DNA from: JAGTVG01 sp964543195
GTDB taxonomy: Bacteria; Bacteroidota; Bacteroidia; Cytophagales; Cyclobacteriaceae
Assembly: GCA_964543195.1 (NCBI GenBank)
Contig: CAZIXF010000016.1
Location: forward strand, 1 to 64,000
DNA length: 64,000 nucleotides
Direction of reading: 5' to 3'
A program made the translations under genes and the position numbers. The notes below the pieces were generated by a model. The model ran no database searches. It saw only the letters and a list, made by a program, of their open reading frames with translations, and was not told the origin of the DNA. Of the stretch, positions 52,946 through 61,856 are shown piece by piece. The first letter of the stretch is position 1, and every line of letters starts with the position of its first letter.

Positions 52946-53758
52946 ATGGATAGCCTAGTTTCCATTATTATGCCTGCATACAATGCAGAACGTTCTATTA
53001 ATACGGCTATAGATTCCGTAATTGATCAGACTTACGAGAACTGGGAATTATTGATAATTAATGATGGAAGCACCGACAATACTGATAACATTATTAATGA
53101 ATATTCAGATCCTCGCATTAGAATTTTTTCCCAAACTAATATGGGAGTGTCTACTGCAAGAAATACTGGTTTAAAAAATATGAAAGGTGATTATTTCTGT
53201 TTTCTAGATGCGGATGATTCCATGCCACCTGATAGTATAAAATGCAGAGTGAATTACTTATCGCAAAAACAAGATATAAATTTCCTCGATGGGTCAATCT
53301 TAATTTATGATAAAAACCTGAGAGTAGTAACTGGGGAATGGGTCCCTTCGTATAAAAGTAATCCTAGTGGCAAACTTTTATCTCTTTCTGATTCCTGTTA
53401 TTTTGGGTTAACATGGATGATACGAAGGGATAAAAATACAGAGTATCAATTCCATCCTGATTTAACCCATGGTGAAGATTTGCTTTTTTTTATTGAATTA
53501 TCCCTTGCAGGGGGAAAATATGATTTTGTAGAAAACGTCATTTTGCATTACCGAAAAGGACATGCATCTGCGATGAGGGATTTGAGAGGCCTGGAAACCG
53601 GCTACCACTATATATATCGATATATTACTAATAATAATTATGTAACCACTCAACAAGCCGTCCATTTTAAGAAAAAAGCTAGAAGTATCATTTTAAAATC
53701 CTACCTTGGTAATTTTTGTTTTTACCAGGGATTAAGATTTTTTTTTAAAAACTGGTGA
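52946..53758 (+). CDS. Glycosyltransferase family 2
   Basis: The 270-residue GT-A enzyme has the GT2 pattern: VSIIMPAYNAERSINTAIDS at 5-24, the nucleotide site LLIINDGSTDNT with Asp40, and the metal motif FCFLDADDS near 89-97. A HGEDLLFFIELSLAGG acceptor region follows. The C-terminus ends with a basic amphipathic part and no clear membrane helix. It follows the third sulfotransferase after 12 bases and is followed after 13 by the last glycosyltransferase of the operon. Confidence 0.92.
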   Translation: MDSLVSIIMPAYNAERSINTAIDSVIDQTYENWELLIINDGSTDNTDNIINEYSDPRIRIFSQTNMGVSTARNTGLKNMKGDYFCFLDADDSMPPDSIKCRVNYLSQKQDINFLDGSILIYDKNLRVVTGEWVPSYKSNPSGKLLSLSDSCYFGLTWMIRRDKNTEYQFHPDLTHGEDLLFFIELSLAGGKYDFVENVILHYRKGHASAMRDLRGLETGYHYIYRYITNNNYVTTQQAVHFKKKARSIILKSYLGNFCFYQGLRFFFKNW

Positions 53759-53771
53759 TATCAATGATTCA

Positions 53772-54944
53772 ATGAAAGTATTATTTATATCATATTGGGG
53801 AATTCAGGAAGGATTATCAAGGGCTACTGTAGTCCCTCATGTTAAAATTCTAAGTCAATTTAATGATGTAAAAAAAATCTATCTGGTTTCAATTGAAAGG
53901 GAACAAGGAATTGAATCAGAACAACTGGGGGACAAGATCAATCATATTCCAATATACTCTTTATCTTTTACTTTGTCCCTGCTGGATAAATTTATTAGTT
54001 ATATCCGGATCCCCAGGATGATAATTGAACTGGTCAAAAAATACGATATAAATGTAATTATCACACGCGGCTCTTCCGCTGGAGCCTTTGTTACTCCCAT
54101 ATGGAAATCTATAAAAATCCCCGTTTACGTTGAATCTTTCGAACCCCATGCTGAATACATGCAACAGACCGGAACTTGGTCAAGATGGAGTTTACGCTAT
54201 TTTTTACAAATCCGATCTGAAATTAATCAGCAATTACTCGCAGCGGGACTGATTCCAGTAGCAAAAAACTATGAAAATTTATTAAAAACGAAAGGGATCA
54301 ATCCAGAACGATTAAGAACTGTACCATGTTGTGTGGATAAAGATAAATTTAAATTCAGCCCGAATGCAAGGAATCGAATCCGGCATGAATTAAAGATCGA
54401 ACATAATACTGTGGGTATATACGTTGGAAAATTTGATGGCTTATATATGAAAAAAGAGGCTTTCATCCTCTTTAATTTATTATTTAGCTATTTTGATAAC
54501 TTCTTTTTATTGATTTTGACACCCCATAATCTTAAATTCATACGTAAACAATTAATTGAATTGAACTCATCAAATTATCATGTTTCCAAAGTGAGTCACG
54601 ATGAAGTTCCGGATTATCTCTCGGCGAGTGATTTCGGATTGGCACTTTATAAATCCTTTCCTGCCAATAAATATCTTTCTCCTATTAAGGTGGGTGAATA
54701 CTGGGCGAACGGATTGCCGGTACTATTAACGCAAGGAGTAGGAGATGAAAGCTCTTTTATTGAAAAAGAAAAAGGGGGTGCTTTATTTGAAATCTCAAAT
54801 CCAACCCCTGCTTTCAGAAAAATAGAAACAGTCCTCAAATCACAGGACCACCGTTCACGAATCCCTGTCTTAGCAGAAAAATACAGGTCCTTTGAAAGGG
54901 TAAGAAAAGTTTACAGGGAAATGATTATAGATGGCAGCTTTTAA
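53772..54944 (+). CDS. Glycosyltransferase, GT4-like, last gene of the glycan operon
   Basis: The 390-residue protein opens LFISYWGIQEGLSRATVVPH and has a donor half with GIYVGKFDGLYMK, the segment HDEVPDYLSASDFGLALYKS, and LSPIKVGEYWANGLPVLLTQGVGD. That last segment replaces the usual EAMACG/E-x7-E motif by KVGEYWANGLPVL, which is common in GT4 relatives involved in cell-surface glycans. Sugar specificity is unknown. It is the final gene of the coupled run; the following PKD protein has its own ribosome site. Confidence 0.85.
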   Translation: MKVLFISYWGIQEGLSRATVVPHVKILSQFNDVKKIYLVSIEREQGIESEQLGDKINHIPIYSLSFTLSLLDKFISYIRIPRMIIELVKKYDINVIITRGSSAGAFVTPIWKSIKIPVYVESFEPHAEYMQQTGTWSRWSLRYFLQIRSEINQQLLAAGLIPVAKNYENLLKTKGINPERLRTVPCCVDKDKFKFSPNARNRIRHELKIEHNTVGIYVGKFDGLYMKKEAFILFNLLFSYFDNFFLLILTPHNLKFIRKQLIELNSSNYHVSKVSHDEVPDYLSASDFGLALYKSFPANKYLSPIKVGEYWANGLPVLLTQGVGDESSFIEKEKGGALFEISNPTPAFRKIETVLKSQDHRSRIPVLAEKYRSFERVRKVYREMIIDGSF

Positions 54945-55015
54945 CATTTGTTTTTTAGTGTTACGAGGATCAATAAATTACTGGTTACTTTTGCATATAT
55001 CCTCATATATAACAC

Positions 55016-55022
55016 AAGGAGG
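55016..55022 (+). promoter_or_regulatory. Shine-Dalgarno site deciding the PKD protein start
   Basis: AAGGAGG, a near-perfect anti-Shine-Dalgarno match, lies nine bases before the ATG at 55032. It supports this start over the longer frame from an ATT at 54948, and the signal peptide begins immediately after that ATG. Confidence 0.6.
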
Positions 55023-55031
55023 CATGTTTTT

Positions 55032-58000
55032 ATGGATCATAGGCTTTTTACTCTGATTCTATTTTATATAATGATAGGTCATGTTGGATTTAGCCAATGT
55101 CCAACTGTAGACTTTTCTGTGCCGGATACAGTATGTGTAAATGAAAAAATCGAGTTCATTAACTCCTCCACTAACGGTACAAATTACTTTTGGTATTTAT
55201 GTGATGACCAGCTTCGCCAAGAAGATACCAGCAAGCAATTATCTAATAATAATGCATTCCGGGCAAGTTATGGATTTGATATTATAAAAACTGACAGCCT
55301 TACATTCGGTTTAACACTAAGAAATGCAGGTTTATTATACAGGATAGATTTTTCAGACAGTATTAATGAAATAACTTCTATTTATAATTATCCTGATGAA
55401 CGATCGAATTTCGATTTGCCCAGAGATATTAGAATAATAAAGTCTAATAATACTTGGATCGGGCTGGCAACAAATTCCGGTTCTATGAATCTGACACGGA
55501 TAAACTTCGGTGGCTCACTCGATAATGACCCTTCCTATGATAATATTGCTGATATTACTGCCATAACCAACACCAGTGGACTTGAAATAATTAAAGACAA
55601 TGGTAATTTTTACGCACTGGCAGGTAAGGATGCCACTAATGAAATATATGTCCTTGACTTTCAGGATGATCTCCTTAATACTCCATCAGTTACATCCTTT
55701 ACCATTCCAGAGGCTACGGGTATTCAGGGCATATCTATGGTGAAAGATTGTAACACCTGGATAGGATTGGCCACTTCTATATCCAACGATAAACTGTTCA
55801 GATTGATCTTTAATAGTGGCATCACCAATGCTCCTGAAATTACTGAGATCACAGTAAGTGACACCTCATTTATAAGTCCCGCCAAAGTAAAAACCGTGGT
55901 GGAAAACGGTCATTTTTATGGGTTTGTACAGACTGACGGTGGAGATCTTTTTCGATTTAATTTCGGAAGTACAATTTCAAACTCTCCAGAAATCACGCGG
56001 ATACCCGCCACCACCGATAACGGTTATGCTGTAAACCTGGCAGAAAAATATGACCAATGGCATCTCTACGTTGTTGATTACATCAATCTAACCAAGGGTC
56101 TATATCACCTTTCATTCAACAATAACTGTCCTCTTGAAAATCACTCGTTTACAGAATTCGAACCTGAAAATGTATCAATAGATACACCTGGAACCTATCC
56201 GGTTAGTCTAACTGTCTATGATGAAAATGGCAATTTCGCTAACATGACAAAGGAATTGGTTGTTGTAGATCAGGAAGCTCCGGAAATCGATTTTATTACC
56301 GATGGAAATGTATGTGTGGAGGGTGTAACGGAATTCAATGGTCAAAGTTCTGCCTCCATCACCTCCTGGAACTGGGAGTTCGGGGACACCGGGACTGCCT
56401 CCGGGCAGACGGTGAGCCATCAGTACGCCAGTGCGGGGGATTACCCGGTTACGCTCAGTGTGGAGGCAGAAAACGGATGTTCCAACTTTACCCGGGATAC
56501 GGTCAGGATCTATGATCCGCCAGTACCCGATTTTACGATCACCGATTCCCTGCTATGCTCGAATAAAACACTTACCCTTCAGAATCAAACCACCTATACA
56601 AGCCCCGACTCGATCACTACGTTTATGTGGGATATTAACGGGGAAGCCACATCCAATCAAAAAGATACGGTATACACCTTTGCCTCCGGAGGGGAAAAAG
56701 CGATCACATTAACCGCCTCGATCCCCGGATGCCCGGCCGATACCACCAAAACCTTCAACATAATCGAGGGTCCGGTGGTTGATTTCACGTTCCAGGATGT
56801 CTGCGATACGGAACCGGCCAGTTTCGTCAATAACTCCACCGGCGACATTGTCAGGTATGACTGGGATTTCGGTGACGGCTATGTGAGCAATCTCGAATCT
56901 CCGGATCATCTCTATGATACCACCGGGACTTTCGAGGTCAGTTTACTGGTTACCAATGATACAGGATGTGTCAATCAGAAGATCGATACGATTACCGTAC
57001 ACCATCTTCCGCTGGCAGATTTTTCCTATGAACTCCCCTGCGCTGAAAATGAGATACGCTTTTATGATGAATCAACTGTATTACAGGCCAATATTACTGA
57101 GTGGAACTGGTTCTATGGCAGCCAGGCAGATCCCGAATATAATGGAACGGATACACTGCAAAATCCAACCTTCATCTTTCCCGAACCCGGCAATTACGAA
57201 ATTTCGCTCATTGCCTTTTCGAATTACGGTTGCTTCGATACGGTCCAAAACACTGTGGAAGCCCTGCCCAGCCCGGAGGTCGGTTTTGATTTCGTGTCCG
57301 GATGCCTGGGAGACACCATCCATTTTTCAGACCTGAGCACAATGGCCGGAGAGGATACGCTGGACTCATGGACCTGGCAAATCGATGAGGAGATGTATTT
57401 TACTCAAAATCCCAACCATGTTTTCAAACAGTCCGGCGAATATGAAATAAACCTTACGGTACACGCTTCCAATCGCTGCGAAAACAGTTCAAGCAAAAGT
57501 TTGACCATAGACCCGCTACCCACAGCGGATTTTTTCTCCGAAAATCAATGCCTTAATGAACCGATTCTGTTTGTATCGACTGCCACAAGCCCTCCCGACC
57601 CGATTTTGAACTATGTTTGGAATATTACAGGTGTGGAAGAAAAAACAGGCCCGGAAATTAGTCATCGTTTTGATGTAGCCGGTGACTATGAGATGGTTCA
57701 TTCTGTGATCACGGAAAAAGGTTGCAGAGACTCTGTCAGCCAGATGCTGACCATTTATAACCCTCCCGAAGCTTCATTCGATTTTCACCCTAAATTCGGA
57801 GCAGTACCTTTTGAAGTTACCTTTGAAAACAACTCGACCCTTGCCGATCAGTATCAATGGGATTTTGATGACGGAACAGAAAAGTCAACCGAAGCCAATC
57901 CTGTTCATATTTATCAGGAAACCGGTTCGTATGAACCCCAACTGGTAGCCGGGAATCAATGGGGATGCGTCGACAGCACATCGGTACTGATCAATGTAGT

Positions 58001-58589
58001 GCCCCCGGTGCTCGACGTGCGGATCGATAATATCCGTTCAGAGGTGGTGAATGGCAGATCCAGTTATGTACTTGAAATTACCAATGAAGGAACGGTGATC
58101 ATCGATGATATGGACATCCTGATCAGCATCGATGGTGAGTATACGGTATCGGAAATGTTCACCGATACCTTGTATGCCAATGGTTCAGTTTTCTACCGGC
58201 TGGATTTTGAATTATACAATCTGCCGAACCAGCAACCTGAACTGATCTGTTTCGAACTTATCCCTCACCTTCCCGGGTATGAAGAATTAAAAACCTATGA
58301 CAACCGGGAATGCCTGAGCAGGGATAACCGGTATTTTATCCGGAATATGTATCCCAATCCGGCCCGGGACCGGGTCCAATTGGATATCATGTTGCCGGAA
58401 GAGGATGAGATTACGCTTCAATTGCTTTCCCGGAACGGGAAGACCTTATGGACCCGGAAATTTGATGACACCAAAACGGGATTGAACCAACTCATATTCG
58501 ATATGGGAGAAAATCCTCAGGGCATTTATTTATTAAGAATTTTTTACCGGGATGATGTAACATTGAAACGGATCAGTATTATCCGGTGA
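55032..58589 (+). CDS. Giant PKD-repeat surface protein with T9SS type A sorting domain
   Basis: The 1185-residue protein has a signal peptide (LFTLILFYIMIGHVGFSQ) and a first PKD domain that begins CPTVDFSVPDTVCVNEKIEF. That domain is interrupted by about 280 residues of repeated WIGLAT / LFRFNFGS-type propeller blades and resumes with DTPGTYPVSLTVYD. Seven more PKD domains follow (WNWEFGDTG, YDWDFGDGY, YQWDFDDGT and others), then a CARDB-like sandwich (about 1010-1095). The C-terminal sorting domain contains YPNPARDRVQLD, GKTLWTRKFD and GIYLLRIFY. It should be exported by T9SS and anchored or released at the surface. Base composition changes sharply at about 56.33 kb, inside the second PKD domain. 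Confidence 0.9.
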   Translation: MDHRLFTLILFYIMIGHVGFSQCPTVDFSVPDTVCVNEKIEFINSSTNGTNYFWYLCDDQLRQEDTSKQLSNNNAFRASYGFDIIKTDSLTFGLTLRNAGLLYRIDFSDSINEITSIYNYPDERSNFDLPRDIRIIKSNNTWIGLATNSGSMNLTRINFGGSLDNDPSYDNIADITAITNTSGLEIIKDNGNFYALAGKDATNEIYVLDFQDDLLNTPSVTSFTIPEATGIQGISMVKDCNTWIGLATSISNDKLFRLIFNSGITNAPEITEITVSDTSFISPAKVKTVVENGHFYGFVQTDGGDLFRFNFGSTISNSPEITRIPATTDNGYAVNLAEKYDQWHLYVVDYINLTKGLYHLSFNNNCPLENHSFTEFEPENVSIDTPGTYPVSLTVYDENGNFANMTKELVVVDQEAPEIDFITDGNVCVEGVTEFNGQSSASITSWNWEFGDTGTASGQTVSHQYASAGDYPVTLSVEAENGCSNFTRDTVRIYDPPVPDFTITDSLLCSNKTLTLQNQTTYTSPDSITTFMWDINGEATSNQKDTVYTFASGGEKAITLTASIPGCPADTTKTFNIIEGPVVDFTFQDVCDTEPASFVNNSTGDIVRYDWDFGDGYVSNLESPDHLYDTTGTFEVSLLVTNDTGCVNQKIDTITVHHLPLADFSYELPCAENEIRFYDESTVLQANITEWNWFYGSQADPEYNGTDTLQNPTFIFPEPGNYEISLIAFSNYGCFDTVQNTVEALPSPEVGFDFVSGCLGDTIHFSDLSTMAGEDTLDSWTWQIDEEMYFTQNPNHVFKQSGEYEINLTVHASNRCENSSSKSLTIDPLPTADFFSENQCLNEPILFVSTATSPPDPILNYVWNITGVEEKTGPEISHRFDVAGDYEMVHSVITEKGCRDSVSQMLTIYNPPEASFDFHPKFGAVPFEVTFENNSTLADQYQWDFDDGTEKSTEANPVHIYQETGSYEPQLVAGNQWGCVDSTSVLINVVPPVLDVRIDNIRSEVVNGRSSYVLEITNEGTVIIDDMDILISIDGEYTVSEMFTDTLYANGSVFYRLDFELYNLPNQQPELICFELIPHLPGYEELKTYDNRECLSRDNRYFIRNMYPNPARDRVQLDIMLPEEDEITLQLLSRNGKTLWTRKFDDTKTGLNQLIFDMGENPQGIYLLRIFYRDDVTLKRISIIR

Positions 58590-58594
58590 TTTTT

Positions 58595-60139
58595 TTACTG
58601 GTGCTGATCCCTCAGCAGATCATTTACCACTTTCACCGGGTTGAATGTTTCGATGGGCACCTCCACGAAAATGGTGATCCAGTCCGACATCGATCCGTTC
58701 CACAGACCAGGCAACTCAAGGGCCTTCAGATCACGCCCTCCCACAGACTTTTTCGAGATGAACCCGGTCTGCGGATCTACATATTCCGGCAGGTGATATG
58801 GATTACCTTCCCTGTCCTTTACACCACACACCAGATCCACCGGATTGAAGTGCGTGGCATTCATGGCGATCTCTTTCTGATTTTCATCTTCCATATCGAT
58901 CTGGGCACTTTCCACGATCTGCAGCGAAATGGTTTCATCCCTGTTCCTTGCCCAGAAAGGGCCTCCACCCGGCTCTCCTTCATTTTTTACCATACCGCAT
59001 ACCCGGATCGGCCTGTCCAGCTTACGTGTGAAATATTCACGTGCGTCTACCTGCTCATGGCCCGGGACAAGCTCGATACAGAGATCCTTTTTTATAAAAT
59101 CAGCCACTTCCTCGATAAATGCAGGGCTTAAAGTTTTTACCTCATTCAATACACTCAGGTAATAAAAAATCTTTTCCTGATATTGCATCAATACACCGGC
59201 CAGCACCTTTTTATACTTAACCGTAGGATCCTTTAAATGATCCGGCACTACATTATCAATATTCTTTATAAAGATCAGGTCAGCATCGGTATCATTCAGG
59301 TTTTCAATCAGTGCTCCATGGCCTCCCGGACGGAATAGGATCTCCCCGTCATCTTTTACAAAAGGCTTATTCTCAAGATCCACGGCTATGGTATCGGTGG
59401 ACGGTTTCTGCTGGGAAAAACTGATATCATATTTTACGTCGTACTCCTCCCGATAGGATGACAACACATTTTTAATATGCCTTTTGAAGTCCATTTCATG
59501 TTCCGGTGAGACCGTAAAATGTATGAAAGCCTGATCTTCGAAGCAACTGGCATAACGGGCCGCTTCAACCAGGTGTTCCTCTACCGGTGTCCGGGTTCCC
59601 CCTTCATATTTATGGAACTGCAGCAATCCCTTGGGAAGCTCACCGTAATTCAGGCCTTTTTCAGTAAGCAGGTATTCCAGTACGGTTTTATAATCCCGCT
59701 TGAGGAGTCTTTCTTCCAGGTGAAGATCATCTTTCTGCATAACCTCCTTCAGATCTTCATAAAAGGCAAAATCCTGTATGTGTTTAAAAAATATATTTGC
59801 CGGTTCCCATTCGGGATCATCCTTCAGCTTATCATAGTCCTCATCCGTATTATTGTAGCTATCCATGAAAGAAAACAGGATTTTAAACATCCTGCTGGCT
59901 GCACCGGAGGCCGGAACAAACTTCAGGACTTTAATATACTTGCGGCTGTCATCATAATAGTTGATGGCTTTTTTAATCTCCTTATCGGATAATTGTTTGA
60001 TCCCGTCTCCCACCGTAGCCGGCCGGTCGACCTGCATATAAGGAAATCCCTCCATGAAATACCGGATCTGTTCTTCTACCTTTTTAATATCCTTATCCTG
60101 CTTTTTTAACTGGTCAATATATTTCTGGTCAAGCATCAT
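58595..60139 (-). CDS. DUF4301 family protein, possible nucleotidyltransferase
   Basis: The 514-residue protein matches DUF4301, found mainly in Bacteroidota. Three segments look like those of UDP-sugar pyrophosphorylases. VPASGAASRMF at 75-85 resembles the nucleotide loop, ILFRPGGHGAL at 267-277 resembles the GHG base-binding loop, and LIFIKNIDNV at 288-297 resembles the sugar-phosphate-site NxDN segment. KGLLQFHKYEGGTRTPVEEHL (170-190) fits the lysine-containing acceptor segment. By this resemblance it may be an uncharacterised GT-A-fold uridylyltransferase. That is inference; no function is established. It converges on the PKD protein with five bases between stops. Confidence 0.85.
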   Translation of the reverse strand: MMLDQKYIDQLKKQDKDIKKVEEQIRYFMEGFPYMQVDRPATVGDGIKQLSDKEIKKAINYYDDSRKYIKVLKFVPASGAASRMFKILFSFMDSYNNTDEDYDKLKDDPEWEPANIFFKHIQDFAFYEDLKEVMQKDDLHLEERLLKRDYKTVLEYLLTEKGLNYGELPKGLLQFHKYEGGTRTPVEEHLVEAARYASCFEDQAFIHFTVSPEHEMDFKRHIKNVLSSYREEYDVKYDISFSQQKPSTDTIAVDLENKPFVKDDGEILFRPGGHGALIENLNDTDADLIFIKNIDNVVPDHLKDPTVKYKKVLAGVLMQYQEKIFYYLSVLNEVKTLSPAFIEEVADFIKKDLCIELVPGHEQVDAREYFTRKLDRPIRVCGMVKNEGEPGGGPFWARNRDETISLQIVESAQIDMEDENQKEIAMNATHFNPVDLVCGVKDREGNPYHLPEYVDPQTGFISKKSVGGRDLKALELPGLWNGSMSDWITIFVEVPIETFNPVKVVNDLLRDQHQ

Positions 60140-60408
60140 ATTATTTTTAGTATTTTAAACATATATTAACCCATGGTATGAATAATTCTATACCTCATTA
60201 TTATTTAACGTATTGATGTTTATTGATTTTATCATTTTTCTTTCATAAAGTATCATGGTGCCTTCGACGCCTTTGTGGCATTAATAAATTATAAATTTGC
60301 CACCAGCACACCAAATCACCAAGAATTCCACCCAGTTTTTCAATATCTGATTCACAACCGCTTATATGTTAATGAATTTATTAATATAAATTGATTTACA
60401 GCAAAATT
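60140..60408. other. Gene-free stretch with an imperfect inverted repeat
   Basis: No coding frame of note lies in these 269 AT-rich bases. An imperfect inverted repeat is present: 60257-60280 (GGTGCCTTCGACGCCTTTGTGGCA) against 60298-60320, roughly 15-16 of 23 bases pairing. The first arm resembles the GTGCCTTCGTGGC-type interspersed sequences common between Bacteroidota genes. The stretch should also contain the promoter of the DUF4301 gene and the end of the transcript from the glycosidase-like gene. Confidence 0.35.
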
Positions 60409-61818
60409 TTATTGGATCAGCGCAAGCCAGTTCCCCTTACCGGGACAGACTATCTCCACATCCTCTCCCAGATCAATTTCAGCCTCCTGCTCCCATTCAC
60501 TGTCCTTAATATTCATCCACCGGATCCGGCTCTTAGCTCCTCCATAACTTAAATCAAGGCGAATTTTGCCTCCATTGGTAAAATAGATCAGGTATTCCTT
60601 CCCGTTAATCCCCCTGCAGTAAGCCTCGTTCGGTTCTTTTTCAATAATTATTTCATCCAGGGGTTCGCCATTAAAAAAATCCATCTCCCCGGTTGCCATT
60701 CTCATGCTTTTAATTACCTGCCTGGCAATAAGATTGAGCCCCTGGCCCGAGGCAGGACGGTGAAACCGCGCTGACGCCGCCCCGAACATCACATTCCGGA
60801 TAAACGACTCGATAGCATTCTGTGTGGTCTGATGTCGACCGCCGTCATTCCCGTAAATCTTGACATTATTGCAGGGTCTCAGTGCATTGATCTCCTTCAG
60901 ATGCCTTATCTGGGCCAACCCGTTCTGCCAGTGGGTTTCACCGGAATTATGATTATTCTGTGAAATGTCCACGAAAGAATAAATTTCCGGATGATCCATC
61001 GTTTCCCTGTGCGCCACATGACCGAGATCCCAGGGATCCCACATCTCCGTTGTCTGTAAGAACTTACCGTTTTCCAGGCCACGTTTCCGGATATACCGCG
61101 CCCAGAAATTACCCCAGTCGGAAGTCACGGAAGTCTCATTATCCATACAATACAGCACATGATCGTAGTTCAGCGTATAGGATAAAATTTTGTCGACAAA
61201 TTTCTGCTGGTATTCCAGCAGCTTCAAAAGGCTCATCTGGCCGGGTACCGACCGGAAAAAATTATTATCGGTGTATATCGGATGTGTCGGGACTTCAAGG
61301 GGCAATTCCACCCGCTCGGCGCTGTAATTATTATTGTTTTTGGGATTGAAAGGATTCCTGGCCCAGTTATCCCTGTAAAAATCGAACGTGGCCCATATCT
61401 CTATCTGCACAATTATACCTCTTTCGTGTGTTTCCTGGAGGAAATATTCAAATCTCCTCCAGTATTCCGGGTCCCATTCATCCAGATCATAAAGACCGTC
61501 CAGCGTCATTCTGAAAGGCCAGACATTACCTTCATCCCTGCTCGACATGGTATTCCTGACATAATTTCCCCCACAGGACTTGAGCAGATCCAGCTGTTCT
61601 TCCAGATTATCTATCTGGAATAAGTTATCCTCAACGGAACCACCCAGTAACAGTATCTCCTCTCCTTTATACATCCAGTACTGGGGATGTTCCAGAGAAA
61701 TTGCGATCTCCCGGGTAACCGGTTCATCCTTCCGGTTGTCATCGGTGAAAATGATTCCCCAGATCACCGCGATAACCAGAATGACCAGGATCAAAAATAG
61801 TATCCAGTTCCTTTTCAT
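60409..61818 (-). CDS. Membrane-anchored glycoside hydrolase-like protein
   Basis: The 469-residue protein has an N-terminal anchor (WILFLILVILVIAVIWGIIF) and a TIM-barrel-like region. YWMYKGEEILLLGGSVEDNLF is followed by the helix-strand pattern LLKSCGGNYVRNTM, GIIVQIEIWATFDFYRDNW, VLYCMDNETSVTSDWGNFW and YGNDGGRHQT. A C-terminal beta-sandwich has GKEYLIYFTNGG. The E in IEIW and the DNET segment are candidates for catalytic acids. It resembles cellulase/DUF4038-type putative glycosidases in its domain order, but I cannot name the family. It should face the periplasm. Confidence 0.7.
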   Translation of the reverse strand: MKRNWILFLILVILVIAVIWGIIFTDDNRKDEPVTREIAISLEHPQYWMYKGEEILLLGGSVEDNLFQIDNLEEQLDLLKSCGGNYVRNTMSSRDEGNVWPFRMTLDGLYDLDEWDPEYWRRFEYFLQETHERGIIVQIEIWATFDFYRDNWARNPFNPKNNNNYSAERVELPLEVPTHPIYTDNNFFRSVPGQMSLLKLLEYQQKFVDKILSYTLNYDHVLYCMDNETSVTSDWGNFWARYIRKRGLENGKFLQTTEMWDPWDLGHVAHRETMDHPEIYSFVDISQNNHNSGETHWQNGLAQIRHLKEINALRPCNNVKIYGNDGGRHQTTQNAIESFIRNVMFGAASARFHRPASGQGLNLIARQVIKSMRMATGEMDFFNGEPLDEIIIEKEPNEAYCRGINGKEYLIYFTNGGKIRLDLSYGGAKSRIRWMNIKDSEWEQEAEIDLGEDVEIVCPGKGNWLALIQ

Positions 61819-61856
61819 ATGAATTAAAAATATTCCGTCTGTAAGTTAATAAAAAA

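Noticed and set aside
54948..55031. 28-residue extension of the PKD protein
   Set aside because: It would start at ATT; the ATG at 55032 has a strong ribosome site and is followed directly by the signal peptide.
46606..58589. Transposase or integrase at the edges of the AT-rich island
   Set aside because: No transposase, integrase, tRNA or flanking terminal repeats were found near either edge, so a mobile element is not called; homologous recombination is more likely.
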